This document shows positions 7,549 through 15,371 of a DNA stretch of 35,908 bases, in pieces. Positions within the stretch are counted from its first letter, which is position 1. Every line of letters starts with the position of its first letter. The DNA is taken from positions 1 to 35,908 of the forward strand of contig PWON01000023.1 in assembly GCA_003557385.1 (NCBI GenBank), in the 5' to 3' direction. A model generated the notes under the pieces. That model was not told the DNA's origin. It searched no databases and worked only from the letters and a program-made list of their open reading frames with translations. Both the position numbers and the translations under genes were made by a program. This DNA is from Bacteroidales bacterium (GTDB taxonomy: Bacteria; Bacteroidota; Bacteroidia; Bacteroidales; UBA7960).

Positions 7549-9006
7549 TTATCGGGAATATGGTTTTGCGGGCCTGCCATGCCGGTTGCGCAGATAACTT
7601 ACCAGCGGGTTCAGGGCCAGTGATGCAAACATACCGATGGAGCCGGCCTGGGGAGAGGGCATCCCGGCAGCGTACAAAAACAGGCAGGTACATAAGCCCC
7701 CCACCCCGGCTGCAATGGCCCCGCTGCGCCTGAACCTCTTCCCATAAAGACCCCAGATGAACGGACCCAGAAAAAAAGAACCCAAAGCGCCCCATGAAAT
7801 GCCCAAAATGGCCACAATGCTGTCAAGGTTCATATAAGCCAACAAAACAGACAATATGATAAACAGGGCGCTCATCAATCGCATCAACATGGTCAATGTA
7901 CTGTCTTTCGCAGTTTTATTAATAAATCCCTGGTAAAAATCCTTCACAAAGGTAGAACTCGACACCAGCACAAGGGCAGCAAGGGTCGACATGGACGCCG
8001 AAAGGATCAGCAGCAGGATGATCACACCCAGCGATACCGGCACCACATTGGTGAGCAATTCAGGCATCAATACATCATAAATTGGCTGACCGGATGCATC
8101 AAAGGCGGCAGGAGCCACCTCCGGGTTGATAAACACCCGGGACGTTGAACCGACAAAGTAAGCCACCCCGCCAATCAGAACGGCAAACAATGTGGATGCC
8201 ACCATGCCGCGCTTCACCGTGGATTTGTCCTTGATGGCAAAAAACTTCTGCATAAGCTGGGGCATTGCAAAAGGCGCCATGCTGGTAAGCAGCACCAGCG
8301 AAAGCAAAGGCCACCATCCCGGAGGACCCACTGTCTGTGTGAGTTTTGGGTCAATCTGGCGAAGGTCAAAGGTGATCTGTGTAATGCCCCCGCCCTGATC
8401 AAGGGTGCTGAACAACAAAACAATGACGCTTGCCGCCATGATCATTCCAAAAATCAAATCGATCATGGCCATCGATTTATACCCCCCCAGCACCATGTAC
8501 AGGGCTGTAAAAAAACCCATGAAGGCCAGGGCATGCCAGTATTCAATATTGAAATTGGATGTAAAAAGGTATGACAAACCCATAAAAACCGCTGCCGTAT
8601 AGGGAATCATAAATACAAAAATGACCAGGCTTGACAGCAGTTTGAGTTCCGGCGAAGCATAGCGTTTATTCAGAAAGTCCGGAAGGGTATTGACCCCGTA
8701 TTCTGCGGCCGCACCCTTTAAGCGCATCCCCACCAGCCACCAGACCACCAAGACCCCCAGCAAGGCATTCACCAGGGCAATCCATAAACCCGAATATCCA
8801 AAATTCCAGCCAATGTTTCCGGCAAAACCAATAAACAACACCGCACTGAAATAAGCGGTTCCATAAGAAAAAGCCGTCATCCACGGACCGACGTTCCCTC
8901 CCCCGAGATAAAAATCGTCAAAGGTCTTTGTTCCGCGAAATCCGCGAATACCCACCCAGATGATCATCAGGGCATACAGGGACAGTACTATGATCCGTAC
9001 AAGCAT
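7549..9006 (-). CDS. Sodium:solute symporter (SSS family)
   Basis: Inner-membrane Na+-coupled transporter of 485 residues with about 13 hydrophobic helices. Family features are TKTFDDFYLGGGNVGPWMTA near the N-terminus (the first core helix with its small-residue and serine-rich turn), LGGYKSMAMIDLIFG in the middle, and ILSASMSTLAALVLVSSS, the conserved sodium-site helix. The SSS family carries proline, pantothenate, acetate, sugars and other solutes, and motif reading alone does not identify the substrate. It lies 26 nt after the acyl-CoA synthetase and 19 nt before the outer-membrane barrel. That placement points to uptake of a small organic acid which is then activated, but this is inference. 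Confidence 0.93.
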   Translation of the reverse strand: MLVRIIVLSLYALMIIWVGIRGFRGTKTFDDFYLGGGNVGPWMTAFSYGTAYFSAVLFIGFAGNIGWNFGYSGLWIALVNALLGVLVVWWLVGMRLKGAAAEYGVNTLPDFLNKRYASPELKLLSSLVIFVFMIPYTAAVFMGLSYLFTSNFNIEYWHALAFMGFFTALYMVLGGYKSMAMIDLIFGMIMAASVIVLLFSTLDQGGGITQITFDLRQIDPKLTQTVGPPGWWPLLSLVLLTSMAPFAMPQLMQKFFAIKDKSTVKRGMVASTLFAVLIGGVAYFVGSTSRVFINPEVAPAAFDASGQPIYDVLMPELLTNVVPVSLGVIILLLILSASMSTLAALVLVSSSTFVKDFYQGFINKTAKDSTLTMLMRLMSALFIILSVLLAYMNLDSIVAILGISWGALGSFFLGPFIWGLYGKRFRRSGAIAAGVGGLCTCLFLYAAGMPSPQAGSIGMFASLALNPLVSYLRNRHGRPAKPYSR

Positions 9007-9032
9007 CTTTGCAGCATTGAGTTATTACCGGA

Positions 9033-11090
9033 CTATTTTACAATGTTAATCCGTGCATCCACCGCCACTACCTGGTCTTTTTTGGCGAGCAAAGGGTTGA
9101 GGTCCATTTCGAAGATCTCCGGGGCCGCTTCCATCAATGCGGAAAGCCTGACAAGAATATCTGCAAAACGTTCTGCATCAACACCTTCCTGACCACGCAC
9201 CCCCTCCAGGATGGACTGGCTTTTCAATCCTGCGATCATTTGCAGGGCTTCTTCTTGACAAACAGGGCATAGCGCCGTGGATACATCCTTCAGTACTTCA
9301 ATGAATATGCCCCCCATGCCGCACAAAACCATATGCCCGAATGTATCTTCCCTTTTGCCGCCGGCAAAAAGTTCCACACCGGAAAGCATCGGTTGCATCA
9401 ATACCGCCCTGGCATCCCTGATCTGCATCATGCGTTCAAAGGTTGCCCCCACCCCTTTGCTATCCCGGACATTGAGCTCCACCCCACCCACATCTGACTT
9501 GTGTACGGGCCCCACCACCTTCATGGCCAGTGGAAAGCCCAGGCGTTCTGCGGCATCAATGGCCTGATCGCGCGTGCCGGTCACAGCTTCCGCCACCCGC
9601 GGAATGCCTGCTGCATCGAGCAGTTCCTGCACCGCATCCGGGGCCAGGTAACCACCCCGGGCAGCTTCCATTACCGCACGAATCTTTTGTGTGTCCACCG
9701 GCGAATCCTCATCAGGGCACGCATGGGGGGGCTGTGTATGGTATACACGCGACAGCGCCTTGCCCAGCACCACCTCATCCGGGAAATTCACCCGGCCTTT
9801 GGAAATAAAGTCGTCTACCTCCCTGCGCGCGGTGAATATGCTGGGGAGCACCGGAAAAATTGGTTTGTTGCAGGTGCGCATTTTCCGGTCAAGCACATCA
9901 TACACGTCATCGACCGGGAACAAACCCGGGGTGCCAAAAATCACCACCATCCCGTCGATATGGTCAAAATACCGGTCGGTATAATCCAGAATAAGACCCA
10001 GCTGCCCGGCCGTACCGGTGGCCAGAAAGTCGATGGGATTCGACACCGATGAACCCGGGAACAAATTGGCCTGTAACTCCCTGCTGGCAGGACCTTCAAT
10101 GGGTGGCACGGCCAGTCCCCCTTCCGACAGGGCATCGGTCAGCATGACCGCCGGTCCGCCGGCATGGGTAATTACCGCCAGGTTTTTTCCCTTCAGGTGC
10201 GGGTATGTGAACACCGAAGCCACCGCAATCAGGTCTTCACGGCCATAACACCTGACAATACCTGCCTTACGGAAGAGGGCATCAACCGCCACGTCAGAGC
10301 TGGCCAGCGCTCCCGTATGTGAAGAAGCCGCACGGCTGCCGGCCTCAGAACTGCCGGCCTTCACAGCAGCGATCCGGCATCCCTTACGGATCAACGAAGA
10401 TGCATGCTTCAACAGCAACCGGGGTTTGGAAATATCTTCGATGTATAAAAGCTTTGTCCTGGAACTGTGTTCCGGGTCGAATGACTCATCCCAGTATTGC
10501 ACCACCTCCTCTACACCCACCTGGGCACTGTTGCCAACAGAAAACACATTGGCAAAAGTAAGCCCGTTCGGAATGCCTGCTTCCATGATAAAGCATGCGG
10601 TGGCCCCCGAACCCGAAACAAAGTCGCAACCCATCGGGTCGAGTTTGGGAATGGGATAGGTAAACATGCTGTGGTGGCTGGGGGTAAGCACCCCTGTGCA
10701 GTTGGGCCCAATCAGTACGCCCCCGGCGCCATCGACAATCTCCACGAGTTTTTTCTCCATGGCGGCACCTGCTTCGCTTTCCTCGCTGAATCCGGCAGAG
10801 AGCACGATAAATGCACGGGTACCTTTGTGTTGTGCCAGGGCTTCTACCGCATCGGGCACCAAACGGGCAGCGACGGCAAGGATGGCAAGGTCTGCCTTTG
10901 GCAAACCAAAGACATCGCTGTAGCTCTTAATCCCCTGGACCTGCTCTTCTTTGGGGTTGATTACAAAAAGATCACCGGAAAACTTTCCGTCGATCAGGTT
11001 TTTCAGGACTTTGCCGCCGGGTTTGGCCGTATTGTTTGAGCCTCCCACCACTACAATACTTTCCGGATGAATCAGGGCCTGGTTGATCAT
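9033..11090 (-). CDS. ADP-forming acetate/acyl-CoA synthetase, fused alpha-beta
   Basis: Interconverts acyl-CoA + ADP + phosphate with free acid + ATP + CoA. The 685-residue protein has the ACD domain order. A CoA-binding Rossmann domain comes first (about 1-125, IVVVGGSNNTAKPGGKVL). Succinyl-CoA-ligase-like domains follow (about 150-440), with the phospho-histidine site SSHTGA at about H258. A C-terminal ATP-grasp domain (about 460-685) contains HKSDVGGVELN. Alpha and beta parts are fused, as in many bacterial and protist enzymes. In anaerobes it often makes ATP from acetyl- or other acyl-CoA during amino-acid or sugar fermentation; it can also run toward activation. It is the first gene of an apparent operon with a symporter and a porin-like barrel. 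No clear promoter was seen upstream. Confidence 0.93.
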   Translation of the reverse strand: MINQALIHPESIVVVGGSNNTAKPGGKVLKNLIDGKFSGDLFVINPKEEQVQGIKSYSDVFGLPKADLAILAVAARLVPDAVEALAQHKGTRAFIVLSAGFSEESEAGAAMEKKLVEIVDGAGGVLIGPNCTGVLTPSHHSMFTYPIPKLDPMGCDFVSGSGATACFIMEAGIPNGLTFANVFSVGNSAQVGVEEVVQYWDESFDPEHSSRTKLLYIEDISKPRLLLKHASSLIRKGCRIAAVKAGSSEAGSRAASSHTGALASSDVAVDALFRKAGIVRCYGREDLIAVASVFTYPHLKGKNLAVITHAGGPAVMLTDALSEGGLAVPPIEGPASRELQANLFPGSSVSNPIDFLATGTAGQLGLILDYTDRYFDHIDGMVVIFGTPGLFPVDDVYDVLDRKMRTCNKPIFPVLPSIFTARREVDDFISKGRVNFPDEVVLGKALSRVYHTQPPHACPDEDSPVDTQKIRAVMEAARGGYLAPDAVQELLDAAGIPRVAEAVTGTRDQAIDAAERLGFPLAMKVVGPVHKSDVGGVELNVRDSKGVGATFERMMQIRDARAVLMQPMLSGVELFAGGKREDTFGHMVLCGMGGIFIEVLKDVSTALCPVCQEEALQMIAGLKSQSILEGVRGQEGVDAERFADILVRLSALMEAAPEIFEMDLNPLLAKKDQVVAVDARINIVK

Positions 11091-11271
11091 GGGTTACAAA
11101 AAGATTGGTTTATTCTTGGTTTTTGAAATACGTATGCTGAAAATCCGTGGACCGGTCCCACCGGAGTGCAGTCCGTAAACAACGCTTCGAAAATAGACAA
11201 TTAATTGGATATATCAGGACGCCGGCAGCTGAAAAATCCATATTTTAGCCATGTGAAGTTATTTGGATGGC

Positions 11272-11913
11272 ATGAACAAAAAAGAACGGTTCAAATTTGT
11301 CCTCGGCTATTTTGCCACCCATCAGCCGGTGGCCCAAACGGAACTACGATACAAAGACCCCTATCAGCTGCTGGTGGCGGTTATATTGTCGGCACAGTGT
11401 ACCGACAAGCGGGTAAACATGATCACACCACCATTTTTCAGGCGTTTTCCGGAAGCCGCCACGCTGGCGGCAGCATCTCACGATGAAGTTTACGAATTGA
11501 TCAAAAGCTGTTCTTATCCAAACAACAAAAGCCGCAACCTCATCGGCATGGCCAATACCCTGGTCAATGAATTTGGCGGGGTGGTCCCGGATGAGGTCAG
11601 CGAGCTGATGAAACTGCCCGGCGTCGGACGCAAGACCGCCAACGTGATCGCCTCGGTTGTTTACGATAAACCTGCGCTCGCTGTTGACACGCACGTGTTC
11701 CGTGTTGCTGCACGCATTGGCCTCACCACCAATGCCAGAACACCACTTGAAACAGAAAAACAATTGCTGAAATACATTCCCGAAAACCAGGTGGCCATTG
11801 CCCATCACTGGCTTATATTGCATGGCCGTTACATCTGCCTTGCACGCAAGCCCCGGTGCACTGTTTGTCCGCTTGCCAGCGCATGCAGGTACTTTGCCAA
11901 AAACAAAGCCTGA
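11272..11913 (+). CDS. nth: Endonuclease III
   Basis: DNA N-glycosylase/AP lyase of base-excision repair that removes oxidised pyrimidines. The ATG at 11272 gives 213 residues (MNKKERFKFVLGYF); the track start at 11263 is a TTG. The helix-hairpin-helix LPGVGRKTANVI carries the catalytic lysine, VDTHVFRV carries the catalytic aspartate, and the C-terminal iron-sulfur loop has the exact C-x6-C-x2-C-x5-C spacing (CLARKPRCTVCPLASAC). Length is normal. It is the first gene of a plus-strand run and is divergent from the acyl-CoA synthetase. No convincing promoter was found in the 180-bp gap. Confidence 0.97.
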   Translation: MNKKERFKFVLGYFATHQPVAQTELRYKDPYQLLVAVILSAQCTDKRVNMITPPFFRRFPEAATLAAASHDEVYELIKSCSYPNNKSRNLIGMANTLVNEFGGVVPDEVSELMKLPGVGRKTANVIASVVYDKPALAVDTHVFRVAARIGLTTNARTPLETEKQLLKYIPENQVAIAHHWLILHGRYICLARKPRCTVCPLASACRYFAKNKA

Positions 11914-12010
11914 ACCGGCGACGGGCTTGCTTTCACAGCACATTGAACAAAAAAACCCGCCGGTCGTTTCACCATCATAACGATCATTGTAAACCCAAAC
12001 CCATAACACC

Positions 12011-12466
12011 ATGACAAAATTAAAGAAAGGCGACAAAGCACCAGCTTTCAAAGGCAAAGACCAGGATGGTAATATCATTTCACTGGATGATTTTAAAGGA
12101 CACAAGCTCGTATTGTATTTCTATCCGAAAGACAGCACGCCGGGCTGTACTTCGCAGGCATGCAATTTGCGCGACAACTATGATCTGCTGATTGAAAAAG
12201 GTTATAAAGTAGTGGGTGTCAGTGCAGACAGCGAAAAATCACATAAAAAATTCATTGAAAAGAACAACCTGCCTTTCCCGCTGATCGCAGATACAGACAA
12301 AGAAATGCTCAAAGCATACGGCGTATGGGGTCCCAAGAAATTCATGGGCCGTGAATTTTTGGGGATACACCGGACCACCTTTGTGATTGATGAAGAAGGC
12401 AGCATCCTGGAGGTGATCGAAAAAGTACAAACCAAAGACCACACCGCACAGGTTATTAATGAGTAA
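12011..12466 (+). CDS. bcp: Thioredoxin-dependent thiol peroxidase (Bcp/PrxQ)
   Basis: Peroxiredoxin that reduces hydrogen peroxide and organic peroxides at the expense of thioredoxin, 151 residues, cytoplasmic. The motif FYPKDSTPGCTSQAC contains the peroxidatic cysteine in PGCT and a resolving cysteine five residues later (CTSQAC), the E. coli Bcp arrangement of an atypical 2-Cys enzyme. The catalytic arginine region is GIHRTTFVIDEEG. It could receive electrons from the Trx–TrxR fusion encoded at 25449-26717. A strong terminator follows about 40 nt after the stop, so it is not read together with pepD. Confidence 0.96.
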   Translation: MTKLKKGDKAPAFKGKDQDGNIISLDDFKGHKLVLYFYPKDSTPGCTSQACNLRDNYDLLIEKGYKVVGVSADSEKSHKKFIEKNNLPFPLIADTDKEMLKAYGVWGPKKFMGREFLGIHRTTFVIDEEGSILEVIEKVQTKDHTAQVINE

Positions 12467-12507
12467 GGTCAAACTGACATAACAATCCAGGATTTTCTTT
12501 ATTTATT

Positions 12508-12539
12508 AAACCGCAAGGCTTACGCATTGCGGTTTTTTT
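12508..12539 (+). terminator. Intrinsic terminator of bcp
   Basis: AAACCGCAA and TTGCGGTTT form a 9-bp stem around a 10-nt loop (GGCTTACGCA), followed by an uninterrupted run of seven T. It begins 42 nt after the bcp stop. Confidence 0.88.
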
Positions 12540-12559
12540 ATTTTAAAGTGCTATATTTG
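12527..12559 (+). promoter_or_regulatory. Probable pepD promoter
   Basis: TATATTTG (12552-12559) fits the -7 consensus exactly. The best upstream TTG (12527-12529) is 22 nt away, slightly long, and falls inside the right arm of the bcp terminator. The start would be near 12564 with a leader of about 34 nt. Confidence 0.55.
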
Positions 12560-12597
12560 CCGGCGGTCATTGTATTTTTTCATGAAAAAACCTTTTT

Positions 12598-14058
12598 ATG
12601 AGCACGGAATTGCATCACCTTGAGCCAAGATCCTTGTGGGCATATTTTGAAGACATATGTGGCATCCCCCACCCATCCAAAAAAGAAGCGGCCATTGTTG
12701 ACTATGTAAAAAGTGTAGGAGAAAAGCTTGGACTGGAAACCGAAACAGACCATGCCGGCAATGTGGTGATCCGAAAACCGGCCACCGGCGGTATGGAAGA
12801 CCGGAAAACAGTAATCCTTCAGGGGCACCTCGACATGGTCCCCCAAAAAAACAACGATACAGTCCATGATTTTGAAAAAGACCCCATCAAAGCTTATGTG
12901 GATGGCGACTGGGTAAAAGCTGACGGCACCACCCTTGGGGCCGACAACGGCATTGGGGTGGCGGCGGCACTGGCCGTGCTTGAGGCCAAAGACATCCGGC
13001 ACGGGCCCCTGGAATGCCTGTTTACCGTGGATGAAGAAACCGGAATGACTGGTGCGTTTGAGTTGAGGCCAGGTTTTATCAAGGGAGATATCTTAATCAA
13101 TATGGACTCTGAAGATGAGGGCGAACTGTATATTGGTTGTGCCGGCGGGATAGATACCAATGCCTTTTTCGATTACAAAGAGGAGACCACTCCCGGGAAC
13201 CACCAGGCTTACATGGTAGAAGTAAAAGGATTAAAAGGTGGGCATTCGGGCCTTGACATACATCTTGGACGCGGCAACGCGATCAAATTGCTGAACCGGC
13301 TCCTCTGGAAAGCCCATCGCGACTTTGGCATGCGGCTTTCTTCGGTCGACGGAGGCAGTTTGCGCAACGCCATTCCCAGGGAAGCTTCCGCCGTTGTCAC
13401 CATCCCTGAAGATAGCGCAGCAGGGTTTGAAAAACTGGCCGGCGATTTGTACACCGATGGGAAAAATGAGCTCAACAGTGCCGATCCGGATGTACAACTC
13501 AAACTCACCAATACGGACCTTCCCAAAAAAGTGATGGACAACGCCGTGGCAAAAAATATTTTCAATGCGGTATACAGTACCCCCAACGGGGTCATACGAA
13601 TGGACAGCGACATGCCCGGCGTGGTGGAAACCAGCACCAACCTGGCCATACTAAAATCAAACCAGGGGGTTGTGGAAGCGGCCACACTGCAGAGAAGCTC
13701 CGTAGATTCTGCCAAGCAGGACCTGTGCAACATGATGCGTACCGTGTTTGAAATGGCGGGTGCCAGGGTGGAACAAACGGGCGAATATCCCGGCTGGAAA
13801 CCCAATGTCAATTCCCCTATCCTCAAGACCATGACAAAAGTGTATGAGCAGTTGCATAATAAAACCCCGCAGCAGAAAGTGATCCATGCCGGATTGGAAT
13901 GTGGCATCCTGGGGGGCACCTTCCCGCATCTCGACATGATCTCTTTCGGGCCCACCATCCGCAACCCGCACTCACCCGACGAAATGGTGGAAATCAATAC
14001 GGTGAAACTGTTTTATGGTTTTCTCGTAGAAACACTAAAACACATTCCGGCCGGATAA
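12598..14058 (+). CDS. pepD: Aminoacyl-histidine (cytosol non-specific) dipeptidase PepD
   Basis: Zinc metallopeptidase of family M20C that splits Xaa-His and many other dipeptides in the cytoplasm; 486 residues, matching E. coli PepD. Metal ligand motifs are visible: LQGHLDMVPQ (His and nearby Asp), TTLGADNGIGVAAAL (bridging Asp), VDEETGMTGAF (catalytic Glu and ligand Glu), INMDSEDEGELYIGCAGG, and the C-terminal HAGLECGIL (His/Glu). The dimerisation/lid segment KGGHSGLDIHLGRGNAIKLLNRLL is also typical. No signal peptide. It appears to be a single-gene unit between the bcp terminator and the coiled-coil gene. Likely role is use of imported peptides as carbon and nitrogen source. Confidence 0.97.
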   Translation: MSTELHHLEPRSLWAYFEDICGIPHPSKKEAAIVDYVKSVGEKLGLETETDHAGNVVIRKPATGGMEDRKTVILQGHLDMVPQKNNDTVHDFEKDPIKAYVDGDWVKADGTTLGADNGIGVAAALAVLEAKDIRHGPLECLFTVDEETGMTGAFELRPGFIKGDILINMDSEDEGELYIGCAGGIDTNAFFDYKEETTPGNHQAYMVEVKGLKGGHSGLDIHLGRGNAIKLLNRLLWKAHRDFGMRLSSVDGGSLRNAIPREASAVVTIPEDSAAGFEKLAGDLYTDGKNELNSADPDVQLKLTNTDLPKKVMDNAVAKNIFNAVYSTPNGVIRMDSDMPGVVETSTNLAILKSNQGVVEAATLQRSSVDSAKQDLCNMMRTVFEMAGARVEQTGEYPGWKPNVNSPILKTMTKVYEQLHNKTPQQKVIHAGLECGILGGTFPHLDMISFGPTIRNPHSPDEMVEINTVKLFYGFLVETLKHIPAG

Positions 14059-14077
14059 ACGAAAAGGGGCAGCCTGC

Positions 14078-14107
14078 TTGGAATTAAAAAAAACTTTCTT
14101 TACATTG
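14078..14107 (+). promoter_or_regulatory. Possible promoter of the coiled-coil protein gene
   Basis: TTG (14078-14080), 20 nt of A/T-rich spacer, then TACATTG (14101-14107), which is one T short of TAnnTTTG. The distance to the ATG at 14136 is about 28 bp. Confidence 0.4.
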
Positions 14108-14135
14108 CATAACCATTACCAAAAACCAAAAACAC

Positions 14136-15023
14136 ATGAACGCATCAAGAGAACAGCAACAGAAAACCATGCTCATCGGGCTGATCGTTTTGGCAGCCGT
14201 TTTGCTATTGTCCATTATCGGGAACATCGTATACATGTCCCGGTCAGGACGCTTATCAGACGAAAAAGACAAACTGACCGCCGAAAAAGAGGTGCTTCAG
14301 AATGAAAAAACAATTCTCAATGAAACCATCGTGATCAAAGACGGGGTCATCGAGGAACAGCAAGAGATGCTTGAAATCCAGGCCGAAGAACATGAAACCA
14401 TTGTCCGCGAAAAAGATACCCGGATCGCCCAGCTGAACCGCAGGATTTCAGCCCATGCCAACGACCTGAAAGAACAGCAGGATGCCAATAAAAAGCTGCT
14501 TGCCGAAAAGGAAGAGTGGGTAGGCAAATACGGGATCCTGACCGGGGAGTATGACAAAATGAAGCAGGAGCTCGATGCCCTGGCCTCGACGCATGAACAG
14601 TTGCAGGGAAAGGCAAAAATTGCAGAACAGCTCAAGGTGTATAACCTCTGCGTGCTGAACAAGTGGGAACGCTGGCTTTTTGCCGACCGCTACAATGTGT
14701 CGCAGGCAAGAAGGGTTGACCATTCCTACATTCATTTCGAAGTGGACGGGACCATCTTTACCCAGGCTGGGACCAAAGACGTATACCTGTTGGTCTACAA
14801 TCCTGCAGGCGCGCTGATGTACCCCTCTTCGAACCTGTTCGCCATACACGAAACCGGTGAAGAAATCCCTTACACCATCAAGACCAGTATTGAATATGCA
14901 CACCAACCGGTGCACGTGGAATTCAATATCATACATCCCGATCGCTTGCAGTCCGGCATCTATAACATAGAGGTATATATTGACGGCCACCTGAGCCGCA
15001 CCAGTGAAATGATACTGGAATAA
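14136..15023 (+). CDS. Membrane-anchored coiled-coil protein, unknown function
   Basis: I do not recognise a named family. The 295-residue protein has a short cytoplasmic N-terminus, one strong transmembrane helix at about 12-34 (MLIGLIVLAAVLLLSIIGNI), a long charged coiled coil at about 38-165 with Glu/Lys/Gln-rich heptads, and a globular C-terminal domain (about 170-295) that looks beta-rich (YIHFEVDGTIF, VYLLVYNPAGALMYPSS, SGIYNIEVYIDG). The N-in topology would place the coiled coil and beta domain in the periplasm. The layout suggests an envelope scaffold or an adaptor for another surface protein. It is a single gene with its own weak promoter and is followed by the rpmH promoter. Function cannot be assigned. 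Confidence 0.75.
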   Translation: MNASREQQQKTMLIGLIVLAAVLLLSIIGNIVYMSRSGRLSDEKDKLTAEKEVLQNEKTILNETIVIKDGVIEEQQEMLEIQAEEHETIVREKDTRIAQLNRRISAHANDLKEQQDANKKLLAEKEEWVGKYGILTGEYDKMKQELDALASTHEQLQGKAKIAEQLKVYNLCVLNKWERWLFADRYNVSQARRVDHSYIHFEVDGTIFTQAGTKDVYLLVYNPAGALMYPSSNLFAIHETGEEIPYTIKTSIEYAHQPVHVEFNIIHPDRLQSGIYNIEVYIDGHLSRTSEMILE

Positions 15024-15049
15024 AGGCCCGGAAAAAAGTTTCGCAATAC

Positions 15050-15079
15050 TTGTGATACGGAAATCTTTTTCTATCTTTG
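15050..15079 (+). promoter_or_regulatory. Bacteroidota-type promoter for rpmH
   Basis: TTG (15050-15052), 19-nt spacer, then TATCTTTG (15072-15079), an exact TAnnTTTG match. The same TATCTTTG-GC octamer context is used by the rpmG promoter. The start is near 15084, giving a leader of about 40 nt. Confidence 0.8.
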
Positions 15080-15124
15080 CACTCCTCAAAAGAAAAGGAA
15101 TAATCACAGGTAAACAAAGGAATA

Positions 15125-15280
15125 ATGAAAAGGACATATCAACCTTCGGTCAGGAGAAGAAAGAACAAGCATGGTTTCAGAAAACGCAGTGCGACCAAAA
15201 GCGGCCAGCAGGTATTGGCAGCACGCAGGGCCAAAGGAAGGAAAAAATTATCTGTTTCCTCAGAAAAAACACATAAGTAA
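15125..15280 (+). CDS. rpmH: 50S ribosomal protein L34
   Basis: Large-subunit ribosomal protein of 51 residues, not in the supplied ORF track because it is short. The translation [20 protein letters not shown] followed by [25 protein letters not shown] matches the universal L34 pattern almost exactly. A perfect promoter precedes it and a strong intrinsic terminator follows, so it forms a single-gene unit. The frequent partner rnpA (RNase P protein) is not next to it. Confidence 0.97.
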   Translation: MKRTYQPSVRRRKNKHGFRKRSATKSGQQVLAARRAKGRKKLSVSSEKTHK

Positions 15281-15308
15281 GGTGTTAACCAGCAAATGAT
15301 TAATGATC

Positions 15309-15347
15309 AAAAAAAGCCGGTTCATAAATAAATGAGCCGGTTTTTTT
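15309..15347 (+). terminator. Strong intrinsic terminator of rpmH
   Basis: An A run leads into AGCCGGTTCAT, a 6-nt loop AAATAA, then ATGAGCCGGT and seven T. The stem has about ten pairs (two of them G·T), extended by A-T pairs on both sides, so it can also work for the opposite strand. Confidence 0.88.
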
Positions 15348-15371
15348 ATATTTATCCCCCAAAAACACCAC

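Noticed and set aside
11914-11964. ACCGGCG…CGCCGGT inverted repeat after nth
   Set aside because: The loop is about 37 nt and no T tract follows, so a terminator call is not supported.
11344-12105. 253-aa minus ORF opposite nth and bcp
   Set aside because: It spans two confidently identified genes and their gap, and has no recognisable domain.
13209-13997. 262-aa minus ORF opposite pepD
   Set aside because: Serine- and leucine-rich shadow of the M20C reading frame.
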